Below are positions 9,411-17,989 of a DNA stretch of 25,569 nt, one piece after another. The number at the start of each line of letters is the position of its first letter. Position 1 is the stretch's first letter. The notes below the pieces were generated by a model that had not been told where the DNA came from, made no database searches, and worked only from the letters and a program-made list of their open reading frames with translations. Origin of the DNA: Gammaproteobacteria bacterium (lineage in GTDB: Bacteria; Pseudomonadota; Gammaproteobacteria; Enterobacterales; Psychrobiaceae); NCBI GenBank assembly GCA_013214885.1, contig JABSRS010000004.1, forward strand, positions 2,365-27,933, read 5' to 3'. Both the position numbers and the translations under genes were made by a program.

Positions 9411-10838
9411 ATGAGCAACGAAATTAAAACACAAGTTGTAGTGTTGGGCGCTGGCCCTGCTGGATATTCTGCAGCTTTCCGTGCAGCTGACTTAGGTCTA
9501 GACGTAGTAATGGTAGAGAAATACTCAACATTAGGTGGCGTTTGTCTAAATGTTGGTTGTATCCCTTCAAAGGCACTACTACACGTAGCTAAAGTTATTG
9601 AAGAAGCTAAGCACATTGATGCCCACGGCGTTAGCTTTGGCGAACCAACTATCGATCTTGATAAGATCCGTGGTTACAAAGATGGTGTGGTTAATCAACT
9701 GACAGGCGGTCTTGGCGGCATGGCTAAGATGCGTAAAGTGAAGACCATTGTTGGTACGGCTAAATTCACCAGCACCACTACCATGGTTGTTGAAGGCGAA
9801 GAAACCATTACTATCAACTTCGATAACGCTATTATTGCTGCGGGTTCACGCCCAATCGAATTGCCATTTATTCCACATAACGATCCACGTATCTGGAATT
9901 CAACTGACGCACTTAAGCTAGAAAACGTGCCTAAGAAACTTCTGATCATGGGCGGTGGTATCATCGGTCTTGAAATGGGTACTGTATACGACGCTCTTGG
10001 CAGTGACGTTGATGTAGTTGAGATGTTAGATCAATTAATCCCTGCTGCTGACGCTGACATGGTTCGTATCTATACTAAAGCCAACAAAAAACGTTTCAAC
10101 CTGATGATGTCTACTAAGGTAACTGCAGTTGAAGCGAAAGAAGACGGCATTTACGTAACAGTTGAAGGCAAAAAAGCACCAACAGATCCAATTCGTTACG
10201 ATGCGGTTCTTGTCGCAATTGGTCGTGCGCCAAACGGTAAGCTAGTTGGTGCTGAAGGCGCTGGTATTGCGGTATGTGATCGTGGTTTCATTAATACTGA
10301 TAAGCAAATGCGTACTAACGTGCCTAACATCTTCGCCGTTGGTGATGTTGTTGGCCAACCAATGCTTGCACATAAAGGTGTGCATGAAGCGCACGTTGCT
10401 GCTGAAGTTATTGCTGGCAAAAACCACTTCTTCGATCCTAAAGTTATTCCTTCAATCGCCTACACCTTCCCAGAAGTTGCATGGGTTGGCCTAACTGAGA
10501 AAGAAGCGAAAGAGCAAGGCATCAACTACGAAGTTGCTAAGTTCCCATGGGCTGCAAGTGGCCGTGCAATCGCCGCTGATTGTAGCGATGGCATGACTAA
10601 GCTAATTTTTGACAAAGACACTGACCGCGTTATCGGTGGTGCTTTAGTTGGTGATAATGCTGGCGAATTACTGGGCGAAATCGGCCTAGCAATTGAAATG
10701 GGTTGTGATGCTGAAGATATCGGCCTAACTATTCACGCTCACCCAACATTGCACGAGTCAATCGGCATGGCGGCAGAGATTTATGAAGGTTCAATTACTG
10801 ATCTTCCAAATCCTAAAGCAGTGAAGAAAAAGAAGTAA
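9411..10838 (+). CDS. lpdA: Dihydrolipoyl dehydrogenase (E3)
   Basis: FAD-dependent disulfide oxidoreductase that reoxidises dihydrolipoamide with NAD+, serving pyruvate and 2-oxoglutarate dehydrogenases and the glycine cleavage system. The start at the ATG after GAGGTG gives 475 residues (474 in E. coli) and the N terminus MSNEIKTQVVVLGAGPAGYS; the frame is open a further nine codons upstream. The FAD GxGxxG motif is near the start and the redox pair is Cys45-Cys50 in GGVCLNVGCIPSK. The NAD-binding motif is MGGGIIGLEMG, and the dimer-interface catalytic pair is His444/Glu449 in HAHPTLHES. One small oddity is TFPEVAWVG where E. coli has TEPEVAWVG. It is cut off from aceF by a terminator and 123 bases, so it should have its own promoter. 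I could not identify that promoter with confidence. Confidence 0.98.
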   Translation: MSNEIKTQVVVLGAGPAGYSAAFRAADLGLDVVMVEKYSTLGGVCLNVGCIPSKALLHVAKVIEEAKHIDAHGVSFGEPTIDLDKIRGYKDGVVNQLTGGLGGMAKMRKVKTIVGTAKFTSTTTMVVEGEETITINFDNAIIAAGSRPIELPFIPHNDPRIWNSTDALKLENVPKKLLIMGGGIIGLEMGTVYDALGSDVDVVEMLDQLIPAADADMVRIYTKANKKRFNLMMSTKVTAVEAKEDGIYVTVEGKKAPTDPIRYDAVLVAIGRAPNGKLVGAEGAGIAVCDRGFINTDKQMRTNVPNIFAVGDVVGQPMLAHKGVHEAHVAAEVIAGKNHFFDPKVIPSIAYTFPEVAWVGLTEKEAKEQGINYEVAKFPWAASGRAIAADCSDGMTKLIFDKDTDRVIGGALVGDNAGELLGEIGLAIEMGCDAEDIGLTIHAHPTLHESIGMAAEIYEGSITDLPNPKAVKKKK

Positions 10839-10865
10839 TTTTAGCTAACTAAGCTTTAATTGTTT

Positions 10866-10895
10866 AAGGGCGGCCAATTGGTCGTCCTTTTTTTT
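10866..10895 (+). terminator. Intrinsic terminator of lpdA
   Basis: AAGGGCGGCC (10866-10875), loop AATT, GGTCGTCC with one G-U pair, then a run of eight T ending at 10895. It begins 27 bases after the lpdA stop. Confidence 0.9.
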
Positions 10896-10900
10896 GTGAA

Positions 10901-10924
10901 AAACGTCCAGACGTTTAGACGTCC
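10901..10924. promoter_or_regulatory. MetJ operator (three tandem met boxes)
   Basis: Three contiguous 8-mers, AAACGTCC, AGACGTTT and AGACGTCC, match the met-box consensus AGACGTCT at 6, 7 and 7 of 8 positions. MetJ binds such tandem boxes with S-adenosylmethionine as co-repressor. The array ends four bases before the TTGACA of the predicted promoter, a normal position for MetJ repression. Confidence 0.82.
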
Positions 10925-10927
10925 AAC

Positions 10928-10956
10928 TTGACAGGGGTGATTAATTTCGTTACTTT
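10928..10956 (+). promoter_or_regulatory. Predicted promoter of the NhaC-family gene
   Basis: A perfect -35 TTGACA (10928-10933) is followed after 17 bases by TACTTT, a weak -10. The met boxes abut the -35. The predicted leader is about 20 nt. Confidence 0.55.
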
Positions 10957-10982
10957 GGTTTTTTTGTTCAAAGATATCACTT

Positions 10983-12311
10983 ATGACTCAGCCAATCGCC
11001 ACTACAGTCCCTAACGGCAAAGCATTATTGCCGCTTATCCTTTTTCTTAGCCTATTCTTGGGTACTGGAACGTACTTGACCTTGCAAGGTGTCGATTTCG
11101 CTTTTTATCAGCTACCAGCCCCAATTGCGGTATTACCAGCACTGATGCTCGCCTTAATTTTGGCTAAAGACTCAATTAACCAAACCATTGAAATCTTTAT
11201 TGGTGGCGTTGGTGACAGTAATGTTATTGCGATGTGCTTAATTTATTTGCTCGCTGGTGGCTTTGCTGCGGTGGCTAAAGCAACTGGCGGTGTTGATGCG
11301 ACTGTTAACCTTGGTCTTGCCATTATCCCTGATTGGTTTCTGTTACCAGGATTCTTTTTGATTAGTGCTTTCATTGCAACTGCGATGGGGACATCGATGG
11401 GAACATTGGGCGCAGTAGCGCCAATAGCGTTGGCCATTTCCCAATCTGCGGGTATTGATAGTGCGGTAATGGCAGGTGCGGTACTCAGTGGCGCGATGTT
11501 TGGTGATAACTTATCGATTATTTCAGATACCACCATTGCGGCAACCCGAACCCAGGGTTGTGAAATGCGTGATAAATTTAAAGAAAACTTACGTATTGCC
11601 GCTCCAGCAGCCTTGGTGGTGGTGGTATTACTGTATTTCTTGGGCAGTGGCAGCACACTACCTGCTGCTGGTGAAATTGAATGGCTGAAAGTACTGCCTT
11701 ATATCGCTATATTGGTGTTAGCAATCAGTGGGGTTAATGTCTTTGTAGTGCTGGGCGCAGGTATTGTGCTTGCTGGATTAGTGGGGTTAATTACTAATTC
11801 TGACTATACCTTAATGAGCTACAGTAAAGATATTTACACGGGTTTTGGTAATATGCAGGAAATCTTTATCTTGTCATTGTTTATTGGTGGTCTTGGGGCG
11901 GTGATGAAACATCAAGGTGGTTTGGCATTTATTTGTAACTACATTGACCGTTTATTAGCTCATAGTAGCCAAAATAGCGATAAGGTCAGCGCGCCGGCTG
12001 CCGAACTGGGTATTGCTGGGGTGGTGAGTCTAACTAACTTAGCGACGGCTAATAACACCGTAGCAATCATTGTTGCTAGTGATGTCGCCAAAAGTCTCGC
12101 AACAAGCCATAACGTGTCACCGAAGCGCAGTGCAAGTCTGCTCGATATCTTTGCCTGTTCGATTCAGGGATTGTTACCTTACGGCGCTCAGGCTCTGTTA
12201 TTAGGCACGATGTTTAAGCTCTCACCAGTTGAGATTTCATTTCATGGCTATTATCCATTAATCTTAATGTTGGCAGCGATTTTAACAATTATCTTACGAA
12301 AACGATCTTAA
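10983..12311 (+). CDS. metT: NhaC-family transporter, probable methionine transporter MetT
   Basis: A 442-residue, very hydrophobic protein of the NhaC/ion transporter superfamily with roughly eleven membrane segments. The family signature FGDNLSIISDTTIAATRTQG lies at about 177-196 and is usually annotated as Na+/H+ antiporter. Two features favour a methionine transporter instead. Tandem met boxes lie directly upstream, and comparative genomics has assigned an NhaC-like branch in the MetJ regulon of Vibrio and Shewanella relatives, and in S-box regulons of Gram-positives, the name MetT. The ribosome binding site is weak, but the N terminus MTQPIATTVPNG leading into the first helix is sensible. 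It is a single-gene unit between two terminators. Family is certain; the substrate is inferred from regulation, not sequence. Confidence 0.75.
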   Translation: MTQPIATTVPNGKALLPLILFLSLFLGTGTYLTLQGVDFAFYQLPAPIAVLPALMLALILAKDSINQTIEIFIGGVGDSNVIAMCLIYLLAGGFAAVAKATGGVDATVNLGLAIIPDWFLLPGFFLISAFIATAMGTSMGTLGAVAPIALAISQSAGIDSAVMAGAVLSGAMFGDNLSIISDTTIAATRTQGCEMRDKFKENLRIAAPAALVVVVLLYFLGSGSTLPAAGEIEWLKVLPYIAILVLAISGVNVFVVLGAGIVLAGLVGLITNSDYTLMSYSKDIYTGFGNMQEIFILSLFIGGLGAVMKHQGGLAFICNYIDRLLAHSSQNSDKVSAPAAELGIAGVVSLTNLATANNTVAIIVASDVAKSLATSHNVSPKRSASLLDIFACSIQGLLPYGAQALLLGTMFKLSPVEISFHGYYPLILMLAAILTIILRKRS

Positions 12312-12318
12312 AAAACTC

Positions 12319-12342
12319 GGCCTCATATTGTAATACGGGGCC
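12319..12342 (+). terminator. Weak terminator-like hairpin after metT
   Basis: GGCCTCATATT pairs with AATACGGGGCC with one G-U pair and one mismatch, around a 2-base loop. No true T-run follows, so termination would be inefficient or helped by other factors. Confidence 0.4.
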
Positions 12343-12428
12343 AATTAAGTAATATTATTATTTAACCTCACAAATAGTAGGATACTTGTTACTATATTAG
12401 GAATTAATCCAAGGATCTTTATACAATT

Positions 12429-13661
12429 ATGTATTTTCATGCTGCTCGCCAACCTATTTTAGATCGTGAAAAGAACCTTTTTGCTTATGAATTGCTATTT
12501 CGTGATGGTGGCACCAACGCTTTTCCTGATATAGATGGTGACGAAGCAACATTAAAAATTGTTGCAGCCAGCCAGTTTGACTTTTCAATGACTGACTTTA
12601 CTGGTGATCGCCCAGCATTTATTAATTTCACCTTGGAAACTCTGGAAAAAAAGTATCCTCAGTTGATTCCGCCTGAACATTTGGTGGTTGAAATTTTAGA
12701 AACGGTCAAGCCGGGAAAAAAATTGCTGGCTCAATGTAAAGAGCTTAAAGATCTAGGTTATGTTATTGCCCTTGATGACTATATTCATCAGCCAGTGTGG
12801 CGTCATTTCTATCCACTTATCGACATCATTAAAATCGATTTTTTAGCGACTACCCTCGATACCATTAATGAAGTCATTGTGGCGATTAAAGATTTTCCAC
12901 ATATTAAGCTACTGGCCGAAAAAATTGAGACCCACGAGACATTTCAAGTGGCAATGGACTTAGGTTTTGAATATTTCCAAGGATACTTCTTCTCAAAGCC
13001 AGAAATGATTAAAGCTAAAACACTGACTCCTTCGCAATTTAGCTTGGCGGAGTTACTGTATGAAACCAGTAAAACAGATTTAGACCTGCCTAAAATCATT
13101 AGTGTATTTGAACTTGACGTTAATTTGTCATACAAACTGTTACGCTATAGTAATTCACCATTATTTAGACGCCGCACTGAAATCTCAACGATAAAACAAG
13201 CAATCGTTACCTTGGGTAAGGTTGAGTTGCAAAAATTTGTGTCGGTGTTATTTACCGCACAAACCAGTAGCGGCAAGCCACCAGAATTAATGGCGTTGTC
13301 ATTAACCCGTGCTAAATTTGCTGAGGGGCTGGCCATTGAATGTACTAAAATTCAAGATACCTCGATGGCATTCTTGACGGGTATGTTGTCACTGATTGAT
13401 GCGATTTTAGGTGAAACCATGGCAGAAGTAATGGATAAATTGCCGTTATCTAGCGAAATTAAAGACGCTTTAGTGAAAGGGGAAGGGCAACTAGCTCAGT
13501 TAATTAACATTGTTAAATGTTATGAAACAACCAATTGGGACGGTGCCTCTGCCGAGTTAGACCAATTAGCGATTGATGAAGCTAACGTGCCAGAAATTTA
13601 CCGCAGTTCAGTACAGTGGGCTAACGAGCAAATGCAGTTTGTGTTGAACTCTGCAGATTAA
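12429..13661 (+). CDS. EAL-HDOD cyclic-di-GMP signalling protein (YuxH/CdgJ type)
   Basis: 410 residues with an N-terminal EAL domain (about 1-195) and a C-terminal HDOD domain (about 200-400), the YuxH/CdgJ arrangement. It has no membrane segment. EAL domains hydrolyse cyclic-di-GMP. Here the motif reads ELL (Glu21) and the other metal and catalytic positions appear kept: Asn66, Glu88, Asp116-Asp117, Lys135, Glu164 and Gln184. The loop after the aspartates, DDYIHQ, departs from the usual DDFG(T/A)G, so activity may be reduced or redirected. HDOD domains serve as protein-interaction or regulatory modules. The start is the ATG that begins MYFHAARQPIL; AAGGA is about 14 bases upstream, which is far. 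It stands alone between metT and a convergent hemL, so its target, possibly motility or biofilm as in Vibrio CdgJ, cannot be read from context. Confidence 0.88.
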   Translation: MYFHAARQPILDREKNLFAYELLFRDGGTNAFPDIDGDEATLKIVAASQFDFSMTDFTGDRPAFINFTLETLEKKYPQLIPPEHLVVEILETVKPGKKLLAQCKELKDLGYVIALDDYIHQPVWRHFYPLIDIIKIDFLATTLDTINEVIVAIKDFPHIKLLAEKIETHETFQVAMDLGFEYFQGYFFSKPEMIKAKTLTPSQFSLAELLYETSKTDLDLPKIISVFELDVNLSYKLLRYSNSPLFRRRTEISTIKQAIVTLGKVELQKFVSVLFTAQTSSGKPPELMALSLTRAKFAEGLAIECTKIQDTSMAFLTGMLSLIDAILGETMAEVMDKLPLSSEIKDALVKGEGQLAQLINIVKCYETTNWDGASAELDQLAIDEANVPEIYRSSVQWANEQMQFVLNSAD

Positions 13662-13677
13662 TCTAAGCTCTGAAAAC

Positions 13678-13704
13678 AAAAAAACAGCTAATTAGCTGGC
13701 TTTT
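13678..13704. terminator. Bidirectional terminator-like hairpin
   Basis: The palindrome CAGCTAATTAGCTG (13685-13698) is flanked by seven A on the left and GC-TTTT on the right. It lies 16 bases after the EAL-HDOD stop. On the minus strand it gives a cleaner T-run and could end a transcript that crosses the structured gap from hemL. Confidence 0.6.
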
Positions 13705-13926
13705 ATGTTCAGGATGTACGGGTCGATTGTGTGCTCCTGCACAATCGACACTTCCAACATCACTGCTTAAGCTGACTTCCTTATGCCGCTGGCATATGGG
13801 TTCTGCTTTCGCTCTTGGTCGTATGTCACGGTGCCATGTTTGCACATGGATGTGCATATTAGGATAACGCATGGAGCAGTTATCGTGATGGCAAAGAGTG
13901 ACGAGGTTTAGAGCGTGGTGTTGCTA
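13705..13926. other. Hairpin-rich convergent gap, candidate structured RNA or repeat element
   Basis: No credible gene; the small minus-strand frame across it (13663-13872) reads as low-quality, Cys/His/Arg-rich sequence. The stretch is unusually rich in perfect inverted repeats: GTCGATTGTG/CACAATCGAC (13722-13731 and 13740-13749), TATGCC/GGCATA (13782-13787 and 13791-13796), and TGCACAT/ATGTGCA near 13838-13853, which overlaps CCATG/CATGG. Read on the minus strand it follows hemL and ends in the T-rich hairpin at 13678-13704, as an hemL 3' untranslated region or processed small RNA would. An interspersed repeat is the main alternative. Confidence 0.45.
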
Positions 13927-15216
13927 TTAAGCATTGGCCATTTTAGCAAAACAACGATCGGCAGCCGCTAGGGTATCTGCAATCTCTTGCTCGCCGTGGG
14001 CCGTTGATAAGAAACCTGCTTCATAAGCTGACGGTGCTAAATAAACACCTTCTTCAAGCATTAGGTGGAAGAAGGTATTGAACTGTTCGATATTACACTT
14101 GGTCACCTGCTCGAAACAGTTAACTTGTTCTTGCTCGGTAAAGAAAAAACCGAACATCGCGCCAACATAGTTAATCGCCATTGGAATACCATGCTTATTA
14201 GCAGCGGCTTTAAAACCTTCGGCAACTTGTTTGGTTTTAGCGCTTAAGCTGTCATGTAATCCTGGCTGACATAGTAACTCTAATGCTTTAAGACCCGCTG
14301 CCATTGCAATTGGGTTACCAGATAAAGTACCCGCTTGGTAAACTGGACCTGTTGGCGCAATATATTGCATTACGTCTTTACGGCCACCAAAAGCACCCAC
14401 TGGCATACCGCCGCCAATAACTTTACCAAGAGTAGTAATGTCTGGTTTAACGTCGTAATAAGCTTGTGCGCCGCCAAGTGCCACGCGAAAGCCAGTCATT
14501 ACTTCATCAATAATCAACAGTGCTTGGTATTTGTCACAAACGGCACGTAGTTTCTGTAAGAAGTTGTCAGTCGGTGGAATACAGTTCATGTTGCCAGCAA
14601 CAGGCTCAACGATGATGCACGAAATCTCATCACCATACTGTTCGAATAAGGCTTCAACCGAGGCGATATCATTATACGTGGCGATTAGCGTGTGCTTGGC
14701 AAAGTCAGCTGGAATACCAGGTGAGCTTGGTTGACCTAAAGTTAAAGCTCCAGAACCTGCTTTAACGAGCAGTGAGTCAGCATGGCCGTGGTAACAACCT
14801 TCAAACTTTAAAATTTTGTCACGATTAGTAAAGCCACGGGCTAAACGAATCGCACTCATAGTCGCTTCAGTGCCTGAGCTAACCATCCGAACTTGTTCCA
14901 TTGATGGTACAAGTTCACGTACTTTTTCAGCCATCATAATTTCAAGTTCAGTCGGCGCGCCAAAGCTTAAACCATTGGCCGCTTGGTCGATAACCGCTTG
15001 ACGGATCTCAGGGTGGTTATGACCTAAAATCATTGGTCCCCAAGAACCAACGTAATCAATGTATTCTTTACCATCAACATCGGTGATTAATGCTTTGTCT
15101 GCTTTTTCAATAAACAGTGGACTACCGCCAACACCCGTAAAGGCGCGAACAGGTGAATTAACACCACCAGGAATTGTTTGTTGTGCTTGTTCAAATAAAT
15201 CTTGTGAACGACTCAT
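13927..15216 (-). CDS. hemL: Glutamate-1-semialdehyde 2,1-aminomutase
   Basis: PLP enzyme that converts glutamate-1-semialdehyde to 5-aminolevulinate, the C5 route to haem. The 429 residues are close to the usual length (426 in E. coli). The N terminus [25 protein letters not shown] is typical, the cofactor-binding [10 protein letters not shown] segment is present, and the PLP lysine is Lys265 in [13 protein letters not shown], the same number as in E. coli. AAGGA lies seven bases before the ATG. It starts only 16 bases after the pyrB stop on the same strand, so the two are probably co-transcribed even though their pathways differ. Confidence 0.97.
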   Translation of the reverse strand: MSRSQDLFEQAQQTIPGGVNSPVRAFTGVGGSPLFIEKADKALITDVDGKEYIDYVGSWGPMILGHNHPEIRQAVIDQAANGLSFGAPTELEIMMAEKVRELVPSMEQVRMVSSGTEATMSAIRLARGFTNRDKILKFEGCYHGHADSLLVKAGSGALTLGQPSSPGIPADFAKHTLIATYNDIASVEALFEQYGDEISCIIVEPVAGNMNCIPPTDNFLQKLRAVCDKYQALLIIDEVMTGFRVALGGAQAYYDVKPDITTLGKVIGGGMPVGAFGGRKDVMQYIAPTGPVYQAGTLSGNPIAMAAGLKALELLCQPGLHDSLSAKTKQVAEGFKAAANKHGIPMAINYVGAMFGFFFTEQEQVNCFEQVTKCNIEQFNTFFHLMLEEGVYLAPSAYEAGFLSTAHGEQEIADTLAAADRCFAKMANA

Positions 15217-15232
15217 TATCGGTCCTTTTTAG

Positions 15233-16240
15233 TTACTTGCGGCTAAACCAATTTACTTCGCTTTCGTGTTGAGTGACTTGGTCAGCAACGCCTAAAGTAA
15301 GAGCAAATAGTGCCATACGAATTAAAACGCCATTTTCCACTTGACGGAAAATCGCTAAATTTGGGTTTACGTTCAAATCGACATCTAGTTCATTAGCTTC
15401 CTTGCGAGAATCGCGCGGTAATGGATGCATAATGACGGTATTCGATTTGCAATACTGGGTATAAATATGTTGGTTTAATCTAAATTGACCACGATATTTA
15501 TTAGCTTCTTCAGGATTTGGAAAGCGTTCTTCCTGGATCCGAGTTAAATATAAAATATCGGCATTTAAATTGCCTTCAAGCACATCACTAATAATGACTC
15601 GGTGCCCAGCATTTTCGATTATTGAGATTACCTCATCTGGCATCGCCAATTCCTTAGGCGAGATCAAACTAAAGGTAATATTTTTATATTGGGCTAATAA
15701 TTTTGACAGCGAATGAACCGTACGACCAAATTTTAAGTCACCGACCATCGCAATATGCATGTTATCAATCGATTGAACATTGCCAGCCAATTCTTTTTCA
15801 ATGGTATAAAGGTCGAGTAATGCTTGAGTCGGGTGCTCGTTGGTGCCATCACCGCCGTTAATCACTGGCACTAGTGAGCCAGTAGCAAATTCTGCCACTG
15901 AGCCAGATTCAGGGTGACGCATTGCGATAACATCGGCGTAGCTACTAAGCACCCGGGCGGTGTCATACAAAGACTCGCCCTTAGATAACGCAGAACTACT
16001 AATACCCGTTGTTTCACGAACAAATCCGCCAAGCAAGTTAAAGGCACTGCCAAAGCTTACTCGAGTTCTGGTGCTGGCCTCAAAGAACATATTACCCAAA
16101 ATTGCGCCATCTAAAACCTGGGTACGCTTTTTGCGTTGAGCATAAGGAATCATGGTGTTAGCAGTGGCAAAGATAGTAGAAATAGCCTCACGGTCTAATT
16201 GATTGACCGATAAAATGTGACTGCCAGCGAAATCATTCAT
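15233..16240 (-). CDS. pyrB: Aspartate carbamoyltransferase catalytic chain
   Basis: Condenses carbamoyl phosphate and aspartate, the committed step of pyrimidine synthesis. The 335 residues are longer than E. coli PyrB (311), with most of the excess at the C terminus and in short insertions. Catalytic motifs are intact: ASTRTR (55-60), SKGES (86-90), HPTQALLD (136-143), a GRTVHSL segment and MHPLPRDS. AAGGAA sits six bases upstream of the ATG. A regulatory pyrI gene is not adjacent, since the next gene is hemL, so this enzyme may lack the allosteric chain or the chain may lie elsewhere. A TGG-TATATT extended -10 sequence lies upstream near 16280. I saw no uridine-rich attenuator leader. Confidence 0.95.
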   Translation of the reverse strand: MNDFAGSHILSVNQLDREAISTIFATANTMIPYAQRKKRTQVLDGAILGNMFFEASTRTRVSFGSAFNLLGGFVRETTGISSSALSKGESLYDTARVLSSYADVIAMRHPESGSVAEFATGSLVPVINGGDGTNEHPTQALLDLYTIEKELAGNVQSIDNMHIAMVGDLKFGRTVHSLSKLLAQYKNITFSLISPKELAMPDEVISIIENAGHRVIISDVLEGNLNADILYLTRIQEERFPNPEEANKYRGQFRLNQHIYTQYCKSNTVIMHPLPRDSRKEANELDVDLNVNPNLAIFRQVENGVLIRMALFALTLGVADQVTQHESEVNWFSRK

Positions 16241-16327
16241 GTGATGTTCCTTAAAAGAAGATTGATACCAATATATGGCGGCAAAATATACCAGAAAACC
16301 ACGATCGTCTAAAGCAGATTACGAGAT

Positions 16328-17989
16328 TTAATAGCCTTTACCGCGGTGGAGGTGTTTCATTAGGCTGCGCCAACTCAAGACGCCGACTGGTGTTAGTGAG
16401 CCTTGAGCCAATATCAGCACAAAGCCTTGGCGCTTTGGGCTGAGTAATTGATAGGCCTCAGCCAGCGTACTATTATCGGGCAAGGTTTTTATTTCGACTA
16501 GGGTCTTATTCTCACTGGTTAGCCCCATGATATCCGAAGGCATCAAATACTTGCCATCATCACCATGTTGACGGACGATGGTCGGTAGGGTGCTGTTTAT
16601 TTCGAGCCAAGGGTCGCTGGCATCTAACACATTGAATTTTCGTCGCATTAACGCAATAACGCCGGTGTCTTGTAGTTCATATAATACAGGGGATACTTTG
16701 TAGCTTAATTTTTGAAGATCGAGTTGAGCGAAAAAAAGTGATTTTGAATTAAACACTTGCTGCGATAGTAATATCGCGGGCACGACCACCAACAGGCTGG
16801 GGAAGATAATAGCGGCATTGCCAGACAGCTCAAGCACTGCAACTAGGGCGGCTAATGGGGCGTTAAGACTTGTTGCCATCATTGCGACCATACAAATCAT
16901 TACCGCCATTGGCGCGAAGATCGCAAGTTGCGGGAAAAATGGCACCAATGACCAGACAATTAAACTACCTAACAAGGCACCAATTGCATATAACACCCCG
17001 ATGACACCGCCAGGGATCCCTAAGCCGAGCGAACAAATGGTCGCGATAAATTTACCGACTAATGCCATCAGTAACAGACTAATTCCAGGGTGTTCAGACA
17101 GTGCTAAGGCTAATGCGCCATGCTCAGACCCCATCGCTTGCGGGATAAACCAGCCAATGCCACCGACAATCACCGCAGCAAGAGGCAAGCGAATGTTGAT
17201 TGACATGTTACTGCTGCGCTTAATAAGCATCAGTAACGAGCGATTAAACATCACCGCAACGATCCCGACGGTAACACCTAGAATAAGAAAAGGCACCATC
17301 GAGAGGATGGTGATATTAGGTATCACAATATTGTCATATAGGTGAACATTACCAAATACCAGTCGACTCATTGCGGTGCCGATTAGTGATGAAACCATGA
17401 TCGGTAAAAACAAATGAATTCGATATTGTTGTAATACCACCTCTAGCACGAATACCACCGCAGCCAGTGGCGAATTAAACGATGCCGATATGCCAGCGGC
17501 CATGCCGCAAGAGGCTAAAATACGACTGGCATTATTAGGTAACTGCAGTTTTTGCGCTAAAAAACTAGCACTGCCAGCACCGACATGGACCGCGGGTCCT
17601 TCGCGACCCACTGAGAAGCCACTAGCAATGGCAGCAATCGCGGTAAAAAACTGGTTTAGTGAGTTGCCCAGAGGAATGTAACCATAAAATTTGCGTTGGC
17701 GATGCAGTACAAAGGGGATCCCCATCCGATGAAATTTCTGGTTGGTTAGTCGGACAAATAACAAGATGATTAACGCGCCAACGAGCGGCATTAACAACCG
17801 GTCAACCTGCGCCATCGCGGTAAAATTGTCATTGCTGCCCATGTAAAAGTGTTGAATTTGTTCGATGGCCAAGCGTAATAAAATGATCGCGGTCGATGCT
17901 AGCAAACCGACACCAATACCAAGCACAACCAGTTGCCATGACGTTTTAGCTTGAGCTAATTGATATTTGAAATGTTTAGGCAAATTCAT
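16328..17989 (-). CDS. CLC-family chloride channel/transporter with C-terminal CBS region
   Basis: Inner-membrane CLC protein of 553 residues: the CLC fold at about 20-425, then a cytoplasmic CBS-like region at about 430-553. The gating motif GREGPAVH is intact with Glu130 (E. coli ClcA Glu148). Several functional positions differ. The GSGIP chloride motif reads RMGIP, placing Met89 at Ser107; the inner proton glutamate Glu203 aligns with Val184 in FVLEVVLQQYR; and the pore tyrosine Tyr445 aligns with Phe419 in SLFFAQL. Valine at the Glu203 position is typical of CLC channels rather than Cl-/H+ exchangers. It lies upstream of pyrB on the same strand with an 88-base gap. The ribosome binding site is weak and the start is the first ATG before the helix-rich region. 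The family is sure; channel versus exchanger is inferred from alignment by eye. Confidence 0.9.
   Translation of the reverse strand: MNLPKHFKYQLAQAKTSWQLVVLGIGVGLLASTAIILLRLAIEQIQHFYMGSNDNFTAMAQVDRLLMPLVGALIILLFVRLTNQKFHRMGIPFVLHRQRKFYGYIPLGNSLNQFFTAIAAIASGFSVGREGPAVHVGAGSASFLAQKLQLPNNASRILASCGMAAGISASFNSPLAAVVFVLEVVLQQYRIHLFLPIMVSSLIGTAMSRLVFGNVHLYDNIVIPNITILSMVPFLILGVTVGIVAVMFNRSLLMLIKRSSNMSINIRLPLAAVIVGGIGWFIPQAMGSEHGALALALSEHPGISLLLMALVGKFIATICSLGLGIPGGVIGVLYAIGALLGSLIVWSLVPFFPQLAIFAPMAVMICMVAMMATSLNAPLAALVAVLELSGNAAIIFPSLLVVVPAILLSQQVFNSKSLFFAQLDLQKLSYKVSPVLYELQDTGVIALMRRKFNVLDASDPWLEINSTLPTIVRQHGDDGKYLMPSDIMGLTSENKTLVEIKTLPDNSTLAEAYQLLSPKRQGFVLILAQGSLTPVGVLSWRSLMKHLHRGKGY

Noticed and set aside
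11243..11656. 137-codon minus-strand frame opposite metT
   Set aside because: Shadow of the hydrophobic coding strand; no start signal or motif.
13663..13872. 69-codon minus-strand frame in the hairpin-rich gap
   Set aside because: It spans the terminator and several palindromes, has no ribosome binding site and reads as Cys/His/Arg-rich non-protein-like sequence. Kept as a structured region, not a gene.
16818..17345. 175-codon plus-strand frame inside the CLC gene
   Set aside because: Shadow of a clear membrane-protein gene on the other strand; low-complexity composition and no initiation signal.
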